Of a stretch of DNA of 64,000 nucleotides, positions 46,276-54,755 are shown piece after piece. The stretch is from Hymenobacter aquaticus (GTDB taxonomy: Bacteria; Bacteroidota; Bacteroidia; Cytophagales; Hymenobacteraceae), in contig NZ_SRLC01000002.1 of assembly GCF_004765605.1 (NCBI RefSeq), positions 496,001-560,000 of the forward strand. Direction: 5' to 3'. Position numbers and translations under genes: made by a program. Position 1 is the stretch's first letter. The number at the start of each line of letters is the position of its first letter. The notes under the pieces are model-generated. The model did not search any database. It was not told the DNA's origin and was given only the letters and a program-made list of their open reading frames with translations.

Positions 46276-47145
46276 ATGAGTGAGCGGATTCCCACGTATG
46301 AATTGCAGGCCTTTGCCGCCGCCGCCGCCGACCAAAGCCCGGCGGTGTACTTCCCCGACTACGGCTCGGTGAAGCCCGCCCTTCCGCTGCGCCAGCCCTA
46401 CCGGGGCAACTACTACAAAATCAGCCTGTGCCTGCGGGGCACGGCCGAGTTCAAGGCCAACCTCACGCCCTGCCGCGTGACGCCCGGCTGCCTGCTGCTG
46501 GCTACGCCCGACGTTATCAAGGAGTGGGGCCACGTGGCCGCCGACTACGAAACCCTGTCCGTGTTCTTTACCCGGGACTTCATCACGACCCACAACGCGG
46601 CCACCGGCCGGCTAGGCTTCCTGCTGACGCCGCCCACCTACGTGCTGCCGCTGGCTCCGGCGGAGGCGGCCAGCATTGCGGCCTCGTTTCGGTTTTTGCA
46701 GCAGAAATACAACACCCCCAGCGCCCAGCGCAGCAACATTCTCAAGAGCATTCTTACCGGGCTGCTCTACGAAATCGGCGGGCTGTATGCGGAGCCGCCC
46801 GTGGCTGGGGCGCCGGCCCCAGGCCGCCGGCAGCAGGTGGTAGCGGCCTTCCGGCAGCTGGTGCCGGTGCACTGCGCCGCCGAGCGGAGCGTGCAGTTCT
46901 ACGCCGCCGCGCTCTGCATCACGCCCAAGCACCTCACCGAGCTGGTCAGGGAAGAAACCGGCCGCCCCGCCAGCGAGTGGATAGCCGAGGCCGTGGTGCT
47001 CGAAGCCAAGGCCCTGCTGCAAAACCCGGCCCTGACCGTGTACCAGGTGGCCGCCGGCCTGCAGTTTGCCGACCAGTTTGCCTTCAGCCGGTTTTTCAAG
47101 CGTAGCACCGGCCTCTCGCCCACGGCCTACCGGCAGGCCGGGTAG
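46276..47145 (+). CDS. AraC family regulator
   Basis: This encodes 289 residues. The N-terminal region is a beta-type sensing domain (YYKISLCLRGTAEFKANL). The C-terminal AraC-type double HTH spans about 185-285: FYAAALCITPKHLTELVREETG for the first HTH and LTVYQVAAGLQFADQFAFSRFFKRSTGLSP for the second. The target genes are unknown. It lies beside the NmrA-like oxidoreductase and between two DHFR-like genes, so it may regulate one of these; that is inference from position. Confidence 0.9.
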   Translation: MSERIPTYELQAFAAAAADQSPAVYFPDYGSVKPALPLRQPYRGNYYKISLCLRGTAEFKANLTPCRVTPGCLLLATPDVIKEWGHVAADYETLSVFFTRDFITTHNAATGRLGFLLTPPTYVLPLAPAEAASIAASFRFLQQKYNTPSAQRSNILKSILTGLLYEIGGLYAEPPVAGAPAPGRRQQVVAAFRQLVPVHCAAERSVQFYAAALCITPKHLTELVREETGRPASEWIAEAVVLEAKALLQNPALTVYQVAAGLQFADQFAFSRFFKRSTGLSPTAYRQAG

Positions 47146-47476
47146 GGGAGCGGATGGTCTACGCTGGTCCGTCATTCCGAACATTCCGCGCATCGAGCAG
47201 AGGTGAGGAATCTCGCGTGCTGACGTGCGCCTCACCCCCCGGCCCGCATCTGCTGTAAGCGCAGAGTCCGAAAGAGGGGAGCCGGACCGAGCCAGCGGAT
47301 CAGTTTTGTGCTGCCTGATAGACGGTAGCCGCCATTTCGCCACAGCTTGCCGCCCTTTGGCCATTCCGCCAGCGGGCCCGGGGGGCGAATTTTGAAGCTG
47401 TATTCGTAGCCGCCCCGTACCCGACCTCGTGGGAGCCGGGGAAGCTGCTTTATTCTTCACCCAAAGACCATTCCCC
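47146..47476. other. 331-base region with family D repeat
   Basis: No gene is visible. It contains a family D unit at 47170-47226. The remainder, up to the NmrA-like gene, holds nothing I can identify. Confidence 0.6.
47170..47226 (+). repeat. Repeat family D, copy
   Basis: GTCATTCCGA, then a GAGGAATCTCGCGTGCTGACG end, very like 39931-39970 but with a longer middle. Confidence 0.8.
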
Positions 47477-48337
47477 ATGATTTTAGTAACCGGCGCCACC
47501 GGCCACTTAGGCGCGGCCGTCCTCCAGACCCTGCTGCACCACACTCCCGCCCGCGCAGTAGCCGCTCTGGTGCGCGACCCGGCCAAGGCCACCGACTTGC
47601 AGGCCCGGGGCGTGAGCATCCGGGTGGGCAGCTACACCGACCCGGCCTCCCTCAACCAGGCCATGCGGGGCATCGACACGGTGCTGCTCATCTCCGGCGG
47701 GGGCGACGACGACGGCCTGCAACAGCACCAGAACGTTATTGACGCGGCCCACCGGGCGGGCGTGCGGCGGGTGGCCTACACCAGCCGCGCCCTGCAAAGC
47801 CCCGCCACCCTGGCCAACGAGCTGATGGTGCGCCATTTCCAGACCGAAGACTACCTGCAAGCCAGTGGCCTGGGCTACCTTATCTTCCGCAACATCCTTT
47901 ACATGGATACCCTGCCCCTGTTTACCGGCCCCACGGTGCTGGAAACGGGCATCAATCTGCCGGCCGGGCCGGGCAAGGTGGCCTACGCCCTGCGCCGCGA
48001 AATGGGCGAGGCTATGGCCCGCGTGCTGCTCGAAAACCCCGGCGGCAACCGCATCTACCACTTCACCGGGGCCGCCGCCTACTCTTTCCACGACGTAGCC
48101 GCCGCCCTCACCCAGGCCTCCGGCCGGCCCGTGGCTTACACCGACGTGGAGCCCGAAGCTTTTGCCGCCGGGATGCGCCAGCGGGGCGTGCCCGAGCTGG
48201 CCATTGCGCGCACCCTCGGCTTCCTGACCGACATCAAGCACGGGCAGGAGGAAGTAGTCAGCACCGACCTGGCCACCGTGCTGGGCCGCCAGCCCACCGG
48301 CCTGTTCGACGGCGTGCGGCAGCTGTATACCCTTTAA
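47477..48337 (+). CDS. NmrA-like NAD(P)H-binding oxidoreductase
   Basis: This encodes 286 residues of the short-chain dehydrogenase superfamily, atypical type. The Rossmann motif is ILVTGATGHLGAAVLQTLL. Then VRVGSYTDPASL-like sequence (IRVGSYTDPASLNQAMRG), VLLISGGG, and a C-terminal part with VAAALTQASGRPVAYTDVEPE, as in QorB/NmrA-type quinone reductases. The reaction is uncertain; a quinone or regulatory role is possible. ATG 47477 is used. It follows the AraC gene by about 330 bases. Confidence 0.85.
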   Translation: MILVTGATGHLGAAVLQTLLHHTPARAVAALVRDPAKATDLQARGVSIRVGSYTDPASLNQAMRGIDTVLLISGGGDDDGLQQHQNVIDAAHRAGVRRVAYTSRALQSPATLANELMVRHFQTEDYLQASGLGYLIFRNILYMDTLPLFTGPTVLETGINLPAGPGKVAYALRREMGEAMARVLLENPGGNRIYHFTGAAAYSFHDVAAALTQASGRPVAYTDVEPEAFAAGMRQRGVPELAIARTLGFLTDIKHGQEEVVSTDLATVLGRQPTGLFDGVRQLYTL

Positions 48338-48469
48338 TCGGCAGGGGTAGGCAAAGGCGCGGTTATCGGTCGGTTGGCATCCTTGGCTTCTCTGGCGGAG
48401 CGTCGCTGATCGGGGTGCGGGCCGCACGGGACGTGGGGAAGCTGCGGGAACAGCGGCTCGGCAGACATT

Positions 48470-48625
48470 TGCCCGACTGGGGCGCCGCACGCTTTCGAAG
48501 TCACCAGCCCCGATGCCGAGGTGCTGATGTGGATCAGCCCGGCCGACCTGGGCGAGTGGTTCTGGACCCACAGCGTGCCGGCTCCCGACGGGCAGGCGCT
48601 GCCCCTGGGCCCCAACCCGCTATGA
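48470..48625 (+). pseudogene. Remnant of a cupin-type gene
   Basis: In one frame the plus strand encodes CPTGAPHAFEVTSPDAEVL, then MWISPADLGEWFWTHSVPAP and a short tail to the TGA at 48623-48625. This looks like the C-terminus of a cupin (P-x-G-x-P-H-A-F). No start codon and no N-terminal barrel strands are found upstream; the frame ahead does not look conserved. It is probably a fragment left after a deletion. Confidence 0.5.
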
Positions 48626-48674
48626 AAACGCGCAAAAAGCCGCCGGACGCATTCCGGCGGCTTTTTGCGCGTTT
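48626..48674. terminator. Bidirectional terminator
   Basis: A 22-base perfect stem (AAACGCGCAAAAAGCCGCCG and onwards) with a five-base loop lies just after the cupin remnant and before the end of the second DHFR-like gene. Confidence 0.9.
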
Positions 48675-48677
48675 GGC

Positions 48678-49250
48678 CTACGCGCGCCGGGGCACGTAGT
48701 GCTGCACCACGATGCCGCAGGCAAAGGCCGTGGACTGCACCAGCTCCAGGTCGAGGCGGGCATCCAGCTCTTGGAAGATGGGCAGGCCGCGGCCGATGGC
48801 GACGGGGTTGAGGAAGAGGTGATACTCGTCGATGAGGCCGGCCCGGATGAGCGCCGACACGAACGTGGCCCCGCCGTAGGCCATGATATCCTGGCCGGGC
48901 TGGGCTTTCAGCCGGTTGATTTCCGCGGTCAGGTCGCCGGTCGCCAGCACGGTATTGGGCCAGGCCGACTCGCGCAGGGTGCGGCTGAACACGACTTTGG
49001 GCGTGACCGTGAACTTCTGGCCGGCGGCGTGGTCGGGGTCCGCGGCATTGGCGGCTACGGCGGCCCAGTGCGGGATAAAGCCCTCGGCCAGCTTGCGGCC
49101 CAGCACAATGCCGTCGACCGGGTCGGTGAGCTGCTGCACGTAGCCTTCTAGGGCGGTATCCCAGGGGCAGGTCAGCCAGTCCAGTTCGCCATTGGGGCCG
49201 CCGATAAATCCGTCGATGCTCATTTGCACCTGGAGCTTTAGCTTTCTCAT
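48678..49250 (-). CDS. RibD C-terminal / DHFR-like reductase 2
   Basis: This encodes 190 residues of the same family as the gene at 45406. The blocks are LQVQMSIDGFIGGPNGELDWL, VDGIVLGRKLAEGF, KVVFSRTL, IMAYGGATFVSALIRAGLIDEYHLFLNPVAIGRGLPIF. It has a more classic arrangement than the first. It is divergently placed relative to the TPM-domain gene. An exact -7 element lies 40 bases upstream. The substrate is unknown. Confidence 0.9.
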   Translation of the reverse strand: MRKLKLQVQMSIDGFIGGPNGELDWLTCPWDTALEGYVQQLTDPVDGIVLGRKLAEGFIPHWAAVAANAADPDHAAGQKFTVTPKVVFSRTLRESAWPNTVLATGDLTAEINRLKAQPGQDIMAYGGATFVSALIRAGLIDEYHLFLNPVAIGRGLPIFQELDARLDLELVQSTAFACGIVVQHYVPRRA

Positions 49251-49290
49251 CGTCAGGGTAGGGAAGTCGTTTTTACACTCAATAGGAAGC

Positions 49291-49298
49291 CAAAGGTA
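49291..49298 (-). promoter_or_regulatory. Promoter -7 element of reductase 2
   Basis: On the minus strand it reads TACCTTTG, an exact TAnnTTTG match, 41 bases upstream of the start codon. Confidence 0.6.
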
Positions 49299-49374
49299 GG
49301 GGGGCGCGGCCCGGGTAAAAAGGCCGAATGCGGCATTCAGCGGGTGCTTTGCGACAATCTGGCGGGCCCCGAAG

Positions 49375-50865
49375 CTACCAGCTGCTGCCGGCCCCGCCGC
49401 CCCCGGAGCTGCCCCCGCTGCTCGACGAGGATGAGGAAGACGATCCGCCCGACGAGCCCGACGAGGAGCTGCTGGACGAGGACAGCCTGGCGGTGGTGTA
49501 CTTCTCCTTCCTTACGTGCTGGCAAAACGCGCACCGCCACACGTGCCAGCCCCAGCCGCCGTGGGAGGTGGTGGCGGCCTGCATTTCCTCGTCGGGCTGG
49601 GGCTGGGAAGTGAGGTTGTGGCACTGGCTGCACTTTTCAGCGTCGGTGTCGAGGTTGGCGTAGTCGAGGATGAGCTGGTGCTGGCAGGCCGGGCACTGCC
49701 ACACGTCGTAGTCGATGGCCTCAATCAGCTCCTCGGCTACCTGGCCGGGTTGTAGGGCGTGGTCGTCCTGAAGCTCATCGAGGCGGTGCATGGGCTGGCC
49801 GCAGTGGGGGCAGGCGTAGGGCGCTTCGCGCAGGGCCGCCAGCCGCCGCCGGTGCCAGGGCCAGTAGGCGGCCAGCGCCAGCGGAAACACGAAGCGCAGA
49901 AAGCCCAGGCCGTGGTGGGCCTCGTTGAGAAACGTGTAGCGGGCGTGGCGGCTTGTGCCCGCGTAGCGCCCCCGCAGCCGGCCGTTGATCAGCAGCAGAT
50001 AGGCGTGCGCGCCGAGCCACGGCCAGCCGTAGCCCAGGCCCAGCAGCGCGGCGGGCGGCACCGGCAGGTCCTGCACCACGGCCAGAAACCCCAGCGCCAG
50101 AATCGGGGCTGACCCCAGTACCAGTACGCCGCGGTAGAGGCCGCCCGCTCGCTTACGGGTAGCCAGCACCAGCACCACCACGACCAGAATCACCCCGGCC
50201 ACGGCTACCTCGATGCTTTGGCCGGTGGTCCAGGCGTTGGGGTCGGGCGAGTCGGTATAGGCCGGGGCCGCCGCGTCGGCTTCCTGGGTCAGGCTCTGGG
50301 CGGGGGGCAGGCCCAGCTGGGCTTCCACCGAGTCGGGGAGGGCGAAGTGGCCGGTGGTGAGCTGGCGGATGAGGGCGGCCACGCCCTGGCGCACGGCCGC
50401 GTCGTACTGGCCCTGGCGCAGGTAGGGAACCATGTAGCGCTGCTGAATCCGGAAGCACACCACATCGGGCACGTCGGCTTCCAGGCCGTAGCCGGTTTCA
50501 AACTCCACCCGGTGCTGGTCGTCCACCAGGAGCAGCAGCAGGCCGTTGTTCTGGTCTTTGCTCCCGATTTTCCAGCGGTTAAACAGCGCCGTGGCCGCCG
50601 TTTTGGGCACTTCCTGGCCAATGCTGCGCGTCAGGACCACGTCGATGTGGGCCCGGCCGCTCTGGTCGAGGGGGCGCAGCACGGCGTTCAGCTCTTGGGC
50701 GGTGCCGGGCTGCAACAGGTGGTCGGGGTCACTGACGTAGCCTTCGCCCAGGGTTTTGGGGTCGGGAATGGTGGTCAGGTACGAGTCCTGCGCGGCGGCC
50801 GGCGGCATAGTCCAGAGCAGCGCCAGCTGCATCAGCAGCCACAGTAGGGTAGAACGCAAGGGCAT
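49375..50865 (-). CDS. TPM-domain membrane protein with Ser/Gly tail
   Basis: This encodes 496 residues. The signal peptide ends near PPAAAQ. The TPM domain follows (YVSDPDHLLQPGTAQELNAVL, IDVVLTRSIGQE, NNGLLLLLVDDQHRVEFETGYGLE), typical of YgcG-like proteins. A membrane helix lies after about residue 205 (IEVAVAGVILVVVVLVLA), then others. Two cysteine-rich zinc-ribbon-like segments follow: C-P-H-C (YACPHCGQPM), C-P-A-C (QCPACQHQL), then C-S-Q-C (KCSQCHNLT) and C-x-x-C (CAFCQHV). It ends in a long Ser/Gly tail with terminal GGGGAGSSW, common to this family. The start at 50865 gives a proper signal. Function unknown. Confidence 0.85.
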   Translation of the reverse strand: MPLRSTLLWLLMQLALLWTMPPAAAQDSYLTTIPDPKTLGEGYVSDPDHLLQPGTAQELNAVLRPLDQSGRAHIDVVLTRSIGQEVPKTAATALFNRWKIGSKDQNNGLLLLLVDDQHRVEFETGYGLEADVPDVVCFRIQQRYMVPYLRQGQYDAAVRQGVAALIRQLTTGHFALPDSVEAQLGLPPAQSLTQEADAAAPAYTDSPDPNAWTTGQSIEVAVAGVILVVVVLVLATRKRAGGLYRGVLVLGSAPILALGFLAVVQDLPVPPAALLGLGYGWPWLGAHAYLLLINGRLRGRYAGTSRHARYTFLNEAHHGLGFLRFVFPLALAAYWPWHRRRLAALREAPYACPHCGQPMHRLDELQDDHALQPGQVAEELIEAIDYDVWQCPACQHQLILDYANLDTDAEKCSQCHNLTSQPQPDEEMQAATTSHGGWGWHVWRCAFCQHVRKEKYTTARLSSSSSSSSGSSGGSSSSSSSSSGGSSGGGGAGSSW

Positions 50866-50969
50866 AGCAGAAAGCCGCAGCGGCCGGTCAAGGGTTTGCC
50901 CGCCAAAGAAAAGCATATCTAGGCGGCTATACATGCCACAAGGCAAGTGAGAGCAACGTAACCCCTACC

Positions 50970-51007
50970 GTCATGTCGAACCCAGTGAGGCATCTCGCGG
51001 GCAATGG
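50970..51007 (+). repeat. Repeat family D, copy
   Basis: GTCATGTCGAACCCAGTGAGGCATCTC, a variant of the GTCATGCTGAG type, where the core ends in GGCATCTC. Confidence 0.75.
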
Positions 51008-51092
51008 TAACTCTCTCCCTCTGTCATCCTTGATCTGGCGTCCACCTTGCGCAGTGCCTTCCTCCCCTGAGTAACAAGCCTCCGTAAACGCA

Positions 51093-51129
51093 CAAAGCTC
51101 TTTACCGCTGGCGAGGTAAAGAGCTTTGG
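51093..51129. terminator. Hairpin, possible terminator
   Basis: CAAAGCTCTTTACC pairs perfectly with GGTAAAGAGCTTTG across an eight-base loop. There is no neighbouring gene end to which it clearly belongs. Confidence 0.5.
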
Positions 51130-51165
51130 CACGTTGGTACAAGCTACGGTGGGGGAGGAGAGGAA

Positions 51166-51194
51166 GGTCCTTCGGCTGCGCCTCAGGATGACAG
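51166..51194 (-). repeat. Repeat family D, inverted copy
   Basis: On the minus strand it reads GCTGTCATCCTGAGGCGCAG and on to CCGAAGGACC, the same type as the GTCAT units on the plus strand nearby. Confidence 0.75.
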
Positions 51195-51229
51195 CTTTAA
51201 CAATTGCTCCTTCCTCTTCCGCCCGCTCC

Positions 51230-52645
51230 TTAATAGGCTATCCGCTCCAGGTCGACGCGCTGGGGGCTGCGCTGCTCGTGGTAGAGCAGCAGGTGCGCCG
51301 CGTCCACGAACCAGACGTCGTAGTAGCCCGTGGACGGGGTTTGCTGCACCGTGGCGGGCTGGCCCGAGCGCACGTCCAGGGTCAGGATGCGGCGCTCGGT
51401 GCGCAGCACCACCCGGTTGCTGTCGGGGGCGAAGCCGCGCAGGCGGAACACGCCGGCCAGGGCCGCTTGCTGGGCCATGCGCCGGGCCTGCAGGTAGCCG
51501 CCCACCGTGTAGGAGCCCCCATCGGGCAGGGGCAGCACCCGCACCTGGTCGACCTGCCCGCCCGGACTCACCCGCAGCGACACTACGTCGCGGGGGCGCA
51601 GCGTGGTGGTGCTCACCCGCACGATGCCCAGCGTGGCAATGCCCGTGACGATGCCAATGGCCATGTGGCCGCCCAATGACGTGCTGGTGTAGGTTTCGCC
51701 CACCAGGCGCAGGCCGCCGTCGGCTTCGGGGCGCAGCCTCTGCCAGAGCACCTTGCGGCCCTGGGCCGTGAGCAGGCGCGCCTCCTGCGAAAGGCCAATC
51801 AGCCGCTCGTCGGTGCGGGTGCTGTCGGGGTGGAAGCGGGCCACGAACAGGCTGCCCGTGCTGGTGCGGCTGGGGCGGTTGTTGGGGTAAGAGTAGCCGG
51901 CCAGCAGCAGGCTATGGCCGGCACCCATCTGGGCCACGCCCGGCACGCGCCGCTCCCCGTTGTGGTCGAGGGGCAGGCGGCACAGCACCTTGCCGCTGGC
52001 CAGCTCCAGGGCGTAGGCCTTGGTAACGGCCCGGCGGCTGGTGGCATTGGTCGTGACCAGCAGCCACGCGTGGGTGCTGTCCAGAATAGCTTCTTCCACC
52101 TCCACGGCGCCCTGGTCCGAGGTGAAGCGGTGCTCCCACTGCACTTGCAGCTGCGGGTTGAGGTAGCGCACCAGAATGTCGCGGCGCCCGGGCTCGGCCA
52201 GCAGGAAGCCGTCGGCCTGGGGCCCCAGGCTGCCACCCAGCTCCCGCCACCGCACCTTGTGGGCCTTTTCCCGCTGCAGCTTCACTACCTGGCCCAGAGT
52301 GTCGAGCACCACGGTGGTCATGGTATCGGTGCCGCGCTTGTAGAGCTGGTAGAGCACGTGCTGGCGGCTGCTGGCACTGTTGCTGAAGACGTAGCGGCCG
52401 GGCAGGCGCAGGCTCTGGCGGCGCTGCCGGCCCAGGGTGGGGCTAAACACGTACTGCCGGAAATAAGAAGCCTCGTTGCCGGGCTCCAGGGAAAACATCA
52501 TGGCCCGCTGGGCGCTGGGCAGATACAGCCCGCCGGTCTGGGCCAGCCGGATGCTGTCGATGGTGACGTGCTGGGCCTGGGTGCTCCGCCCGAAAAGGCC
52601 GGCCAGCAGCAGCGGGAAAAAAGCGTGGCGTAACGAAAGCGGCAT
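51230..52645 (-). CDS. Secreted protein, unknown function
   Basis: This encodes 471 residues from the Met at 52645. The signal peptide (MPLSLRHAFFPLLLAGLFGRSTQAQ) indicates export. The mature part is beta-strand-rich, with repeating patterns (HVLYQLYKRGTDTMTTVVLD, ILVRYLNPQLQVQWEHRF, AWLLVTTNATSRRAVTKAYAL, LLLAGYSYPNN), as expected for a beta-propeller-like fold. A hydrophobic stretch (GGHMAIGIVTGIATLGIVRVS) may be a helix. I recognise no family. Its upstream neighbour is the divergent YdeI-like gene. Confidence 0.7.
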   Translation of the reverse strand: MPLSLRHAFFPLLLAGLFGRSTQAQHVTIDSIRLAQTGGLYLPSAQRAMMFSLEPGNEASYFRQYVFSPTLGRQRRQSLRLPGRYVFSNSASSRQHVLYQLYKRGTDTMTTVVLDTLGQVVKLQREKAHKVRWRELGGSLGPQADGFLLAEPGRRDILVRYLNPQLQVQWEHRFTSDQGAVEVEEAILDSTHAWLLVTTNATSRRAVTKAYALELASGKVLCRLPLDHNGERRVPGVAQMGAGHSLLLAGYSYPNNRPSRTSTGSLFVARFHPDSTRTDERLIGLSQEARLLTAQGRKVLWQRLRPEADGGLRLVGETYTSTSLGGHMAIGIVTGIATLGIVRVSTTTLRPRDVVSLRVSPGGQVDQVRVLPLPDGGSYTVGGYLQARRMAQQAALAGVFRLRGFAPDSNRVVLRTERRILTLDVRSGQPATVQQTPSTGYYDVWFVDAAHLLLYHEQRSPQRVDLERIAY

Positions 52646-52743
52646 AGACAAACGGTAGTGGTGCAATAGAAGAAAGAGGATGAAAAACCGAACCTCAAAA
52701 GTACAGAAACCCGTGCGCCGAGCCTACTGCGTATCTTCCCCGT

Positions 52744-53331
52744 ATGGCTCGTCCCGATACTTACCAGCAGGTGCACCCGCTCACCCGCGCCGAGTGGCGG
52801 CAGTGGCTGGCCGCGCACCACGGCAGCAGCCCCGGCGTGTGGCTGACCTACTTCAAGAAAGAGTCCGGGCAGCCGCGCCTCGGCTACGCCGCGGCGGTGG
52901 AGGAAGCTCTGTGCTTCGGCTGGATCGACTCGCTGCCCCGCCGCCTCGACGCCGAGCGGACCCAGCTGCTGTTTACCCCGCGCAAGCCCAAAAGCGGATG
53001 GAGCAAGGTGAACAAGGAGCGCCTGGTGCACCTGGAAGCCGCCGGCCTGCTGGAGCCCGCCGGCCTGGCGGCCATTGCCCGGGCCAAGCAGAACGGGGCC
53101 TGGGAAAGCCTCGACGCCGCCGAAGCCGGCCTGGTGCCGCCCGATCTGGCCGCGGCCCTGGCCGCGCAGCCCCGGGCCGAGCAGCACTTTCTGGCGTTTT
53201 CGCCCTCGGCCCGCAAAATGCTGCTGACCTGGGTGCTGGGTGCCAGGCGCCCCGAAACCCGCGCCCACCGCGTAGCCGAAACCGTGCGGATGGCGGCCCT
53301 GAACAAGCGGGCCAACTTCGACCGGGAATAA
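52744..53331 (+). CDS. YdeI/OmpD-associated family protein
   Basis: This encodes 195 residues of the YdeI family. The N-terminal blocks WRQWLAAHHGSSPGVWLTYFKKES, AAVEEALCFGWIDSLPRRLD and FTPRKPKSGWSKVNKERL are characteristic. The C-terminus has AFSPSARKMLLTWVLGARRPETRAHRVAETV. Family members have been linked to bacteriocin or antimicrobial-peptide resistance, but the mechanism is unclear. TATCTTCC at about 52732 is a weak -7 match. It begins the run of small membrane proteins that follows. Confidence 0.88.
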   Translation: MARPDTYQQVHPLTRAEWRQWLAAHHGSSPGVWLTYFKKESGQPRLGYAAAVEEALCFGWIDSLPRRLDAERTQLLFTPRKPKSGWSKVNKERLVHLEAAGLLEPAGLAAIARAKQNGAWESLDAAEAGLVPPDLAAALAAQPRAEQHFLAFSPSARKMLLTWVLGARRPETRAHRVAETVRMAALNKRANFDRE

Positions 53332-53448
53332 CGCGCGGGAAGATGGCTCGCCGGAAACCTTCGGGCCCGCATCTGCGAATACCTGAATACAGCATGGTTA
53401 TCAGTTGGTTGGCCCTGCCGCCGACTGCCCGCCTTACGTCTTCGCCGC

Positions 53449-53856
53449 ATGGGAAAGCACAAAAAGAAGCACTCCAAAAAGGACGCCGCCTCCGGCTCCG
53501 TGCTCGAATCCGCCGCCCTGTCCATCCGCAAGTACCGCCGGGTGACGGATGAGCTGGCCAAGCTCAGCACCGGGCAGAAGGTGCTGGGCGGCCTGCTGCT
53601 GCTGGCCGCCGGCTACTTCTACCTGGGCAAGCTGACCAACGAAGGCCAGGAGCTGCTGCAAAGCTTCCAGAAGCCGGCCCGCCGCTTGGGCAAGCACAAG
53701 CCCGCCGCCCCCGACGACGACGACGAAGATGCCCCCGAGGCGGTGGAAACCAGCGCCTCAGCCCGCAAGACCGCGCCGCGCAAAAATCATAAGAAGTCCA
53801 AGCACGCCCCCGGGGCCTTCGGCCGCCCGCCCGCCGCCACTCCCGACGACGTGTAG
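53449..53856 (+). CDS. Small membrane protein, LSTGQKV family, member 1
   Basis: This encodes 135 residues. The basic N-terminus (MGKHKKKHSKK) is followed by RKYRRVTDELAKLSTGQKVLGGLLLLAAGYFYLGKL, where LSTGQKVLGG and the helix at about 45-60 are shared with the next two genes. The C-terminus has an acidic stretch (DDDDEDAPEA), then a basic one (KTAPRKNHKKSKH). The single helix and charged tails suggest a membrane protein with cytoplasmic ends. Function unknown. Confidence 0.75.
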   Translation: MGKHKKKHSKKDAASGSVLESAALSIRKYRRVTDELAKLSTGQKVLGGLLLLAAGYFYLGKLTNEGQELLQSFQKPARRLGKHKPAAPDDDDEDAPEAVETSASARKTAPRKNHKKSKHAPGAFGRPPAATPDDV

Positions 53857-53961
53857 CCCACCCGGCGGCAACTTTATACCAGCCGGTTGCGGATACCCTA
53901 CTGTTTACTGCCGGGCACCCCACGCGCCCGTTCTCATTTCCTTTCATTTTCCGCCTACGCC

Positions 53962-54216
53962 ATGAAAAAGAGCAAGAAAACCAAGCCCGCCAAGAAAAAG
54001 TCGCTGCTGAGCGGGGCAGCCAAGACCCTGAAAAAGCTGGGCAAGGGCAGCGGCATCGGCCGGCTCAGCACCACCCAGAAAGTAGTGGGCGGCGCCCTGC
54101 TGCTGGGCGGCCTGGGCTACTTGGCGCAGCGCCGCGCGGCGGGTGCTACCACCGGCGCCGACGTAGATGCCAATACGGGCGAGAGTCTGCCCGGCGTAGA
54201 GGGCGCGGCGCTGTAG
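53962..54216 (+). CDS. Small membrane protein, LSTGQKV family, member 2
   Basis: This encodes 84 residues. Basic N-terminus (MKKSKKTKPAKKKS), then GIGRLSTTQKVVGGALLLGGLGYLA, the same core as members 1 and 3, then a short polar tail with no acidic-basic block. The Met at 53962 is preferred over a longer frame. It is 105 bases after member 1. Function unknown. Confidence 0.75.
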   Translation: MKKSKKTKPAKKKSLLSGAAKTLKKLGKGSGIGRLSTTQKVVGGALLLGGLGYLAQRRAAGATTGADVDANTGESLPGVEGAAL

Positions 54217-54255
54217 GCACCGCGCTGGTCGGGTTGCTTTTATTTTCCAGCAATT

Positions 54256-54603
54256 ATGGCAAAAACCAAAGGTTCCGGGAAGGGCAAGGGCAACAAGAAG
54301 GCGCAGAAGGCTCGTCAGTCGGCCGGCTGGCTGGATGAGGCGGCCGGCACCCTGCACGCATTCCGCAAGGCCACTAAGTCGGTGCGCCGGCTCACGACGG
54401 GGCAAAAGGTGGTGGGCGGCCTTGCCCTGCTGGCCGCCGGCCTGACGTACCTGGCCAAGCGGCAGGCTGCTGCCGCGGCGGCCGTAACGCCCGATGCCCG
54501 GGCCGCCGAAGCCCACCTGGCCACCTTGAGCGAGCCGCCTGCCCCGGCCGAAGTGCCGGCCGGTCGTGCGCCGGCGCGGCGCAAGTCCCGCAAAAGGGAG
54601 TAA
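54256..54603 (+). CDS. Small membrane protein, LSTGQKV family, member 3
   Basis: This encodes 115 residues. It starts MAKTKGSGKGKGNKKAQKA, then has SVRRLTTGQKVVGGLALLAAGLTYLAKRQ, the third version of the shared core, and a C-terminus of Ala/Pro followed by RAPARRKSRKRE. It follows member 2 by 39 bases and ends in a terminator, so all three probably form one operon. Function unknown. Confidence 0.75.
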   Translation: MAKTKGSGKGKGNKKAQKARQSAGWLDEAAGTLHAFRKATKSVRRLTTGQKVVGGLALLAAGLTYLAKRQAAAAAAVTPDARAAEAHLATLSEPPAPAEVPAGRAPARRKSRKRE

Positions 54604-54624
54604 CTCATCAAGCGCATACAGGTC

Positions 54625-54662
54625 AAAAAGCCGCTGTTTCCTTCGGGAGGCAGCGGCTTTTT
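54625..54662 (+). terminator. Terminator of the LSTGQKV operon
   Basis: AAAAAGCCGCTG pairs with CAGCGGCTTTTT across a 14-base loop. Confidence 0.85.
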
Positions 54663-54755
54663 GCTGGGGCTTCGGCGTTGTTCAGGCCCAATGGGAAATT
54701 GCTTTACCTGGCTTATTATGAGCTATATTGGTCTTTGTATATAAAGCAAAAGACC

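Larger units (their letters stand above)
50866..51229. other. 364-base region with repeats and a hairpin
   Basis: No gene is visible. It contains family D units at 50970-51007 and (inverted) 51166-51194, and a hairpin at 51093-51129. Confidence 0.7.

Noticed and set aside
46612..47619. 335-codon minus-strand frame
   Set aside because: Crosses the end of the AraC gene, a repeat and the start of the NmrA-like gene; a shadow.
47507..48571. 354-codon minus-strand frame
   Set aside because: Antisense to the NmrA-like gene and the cupin remnant; amino-acid content of an antisense frame.
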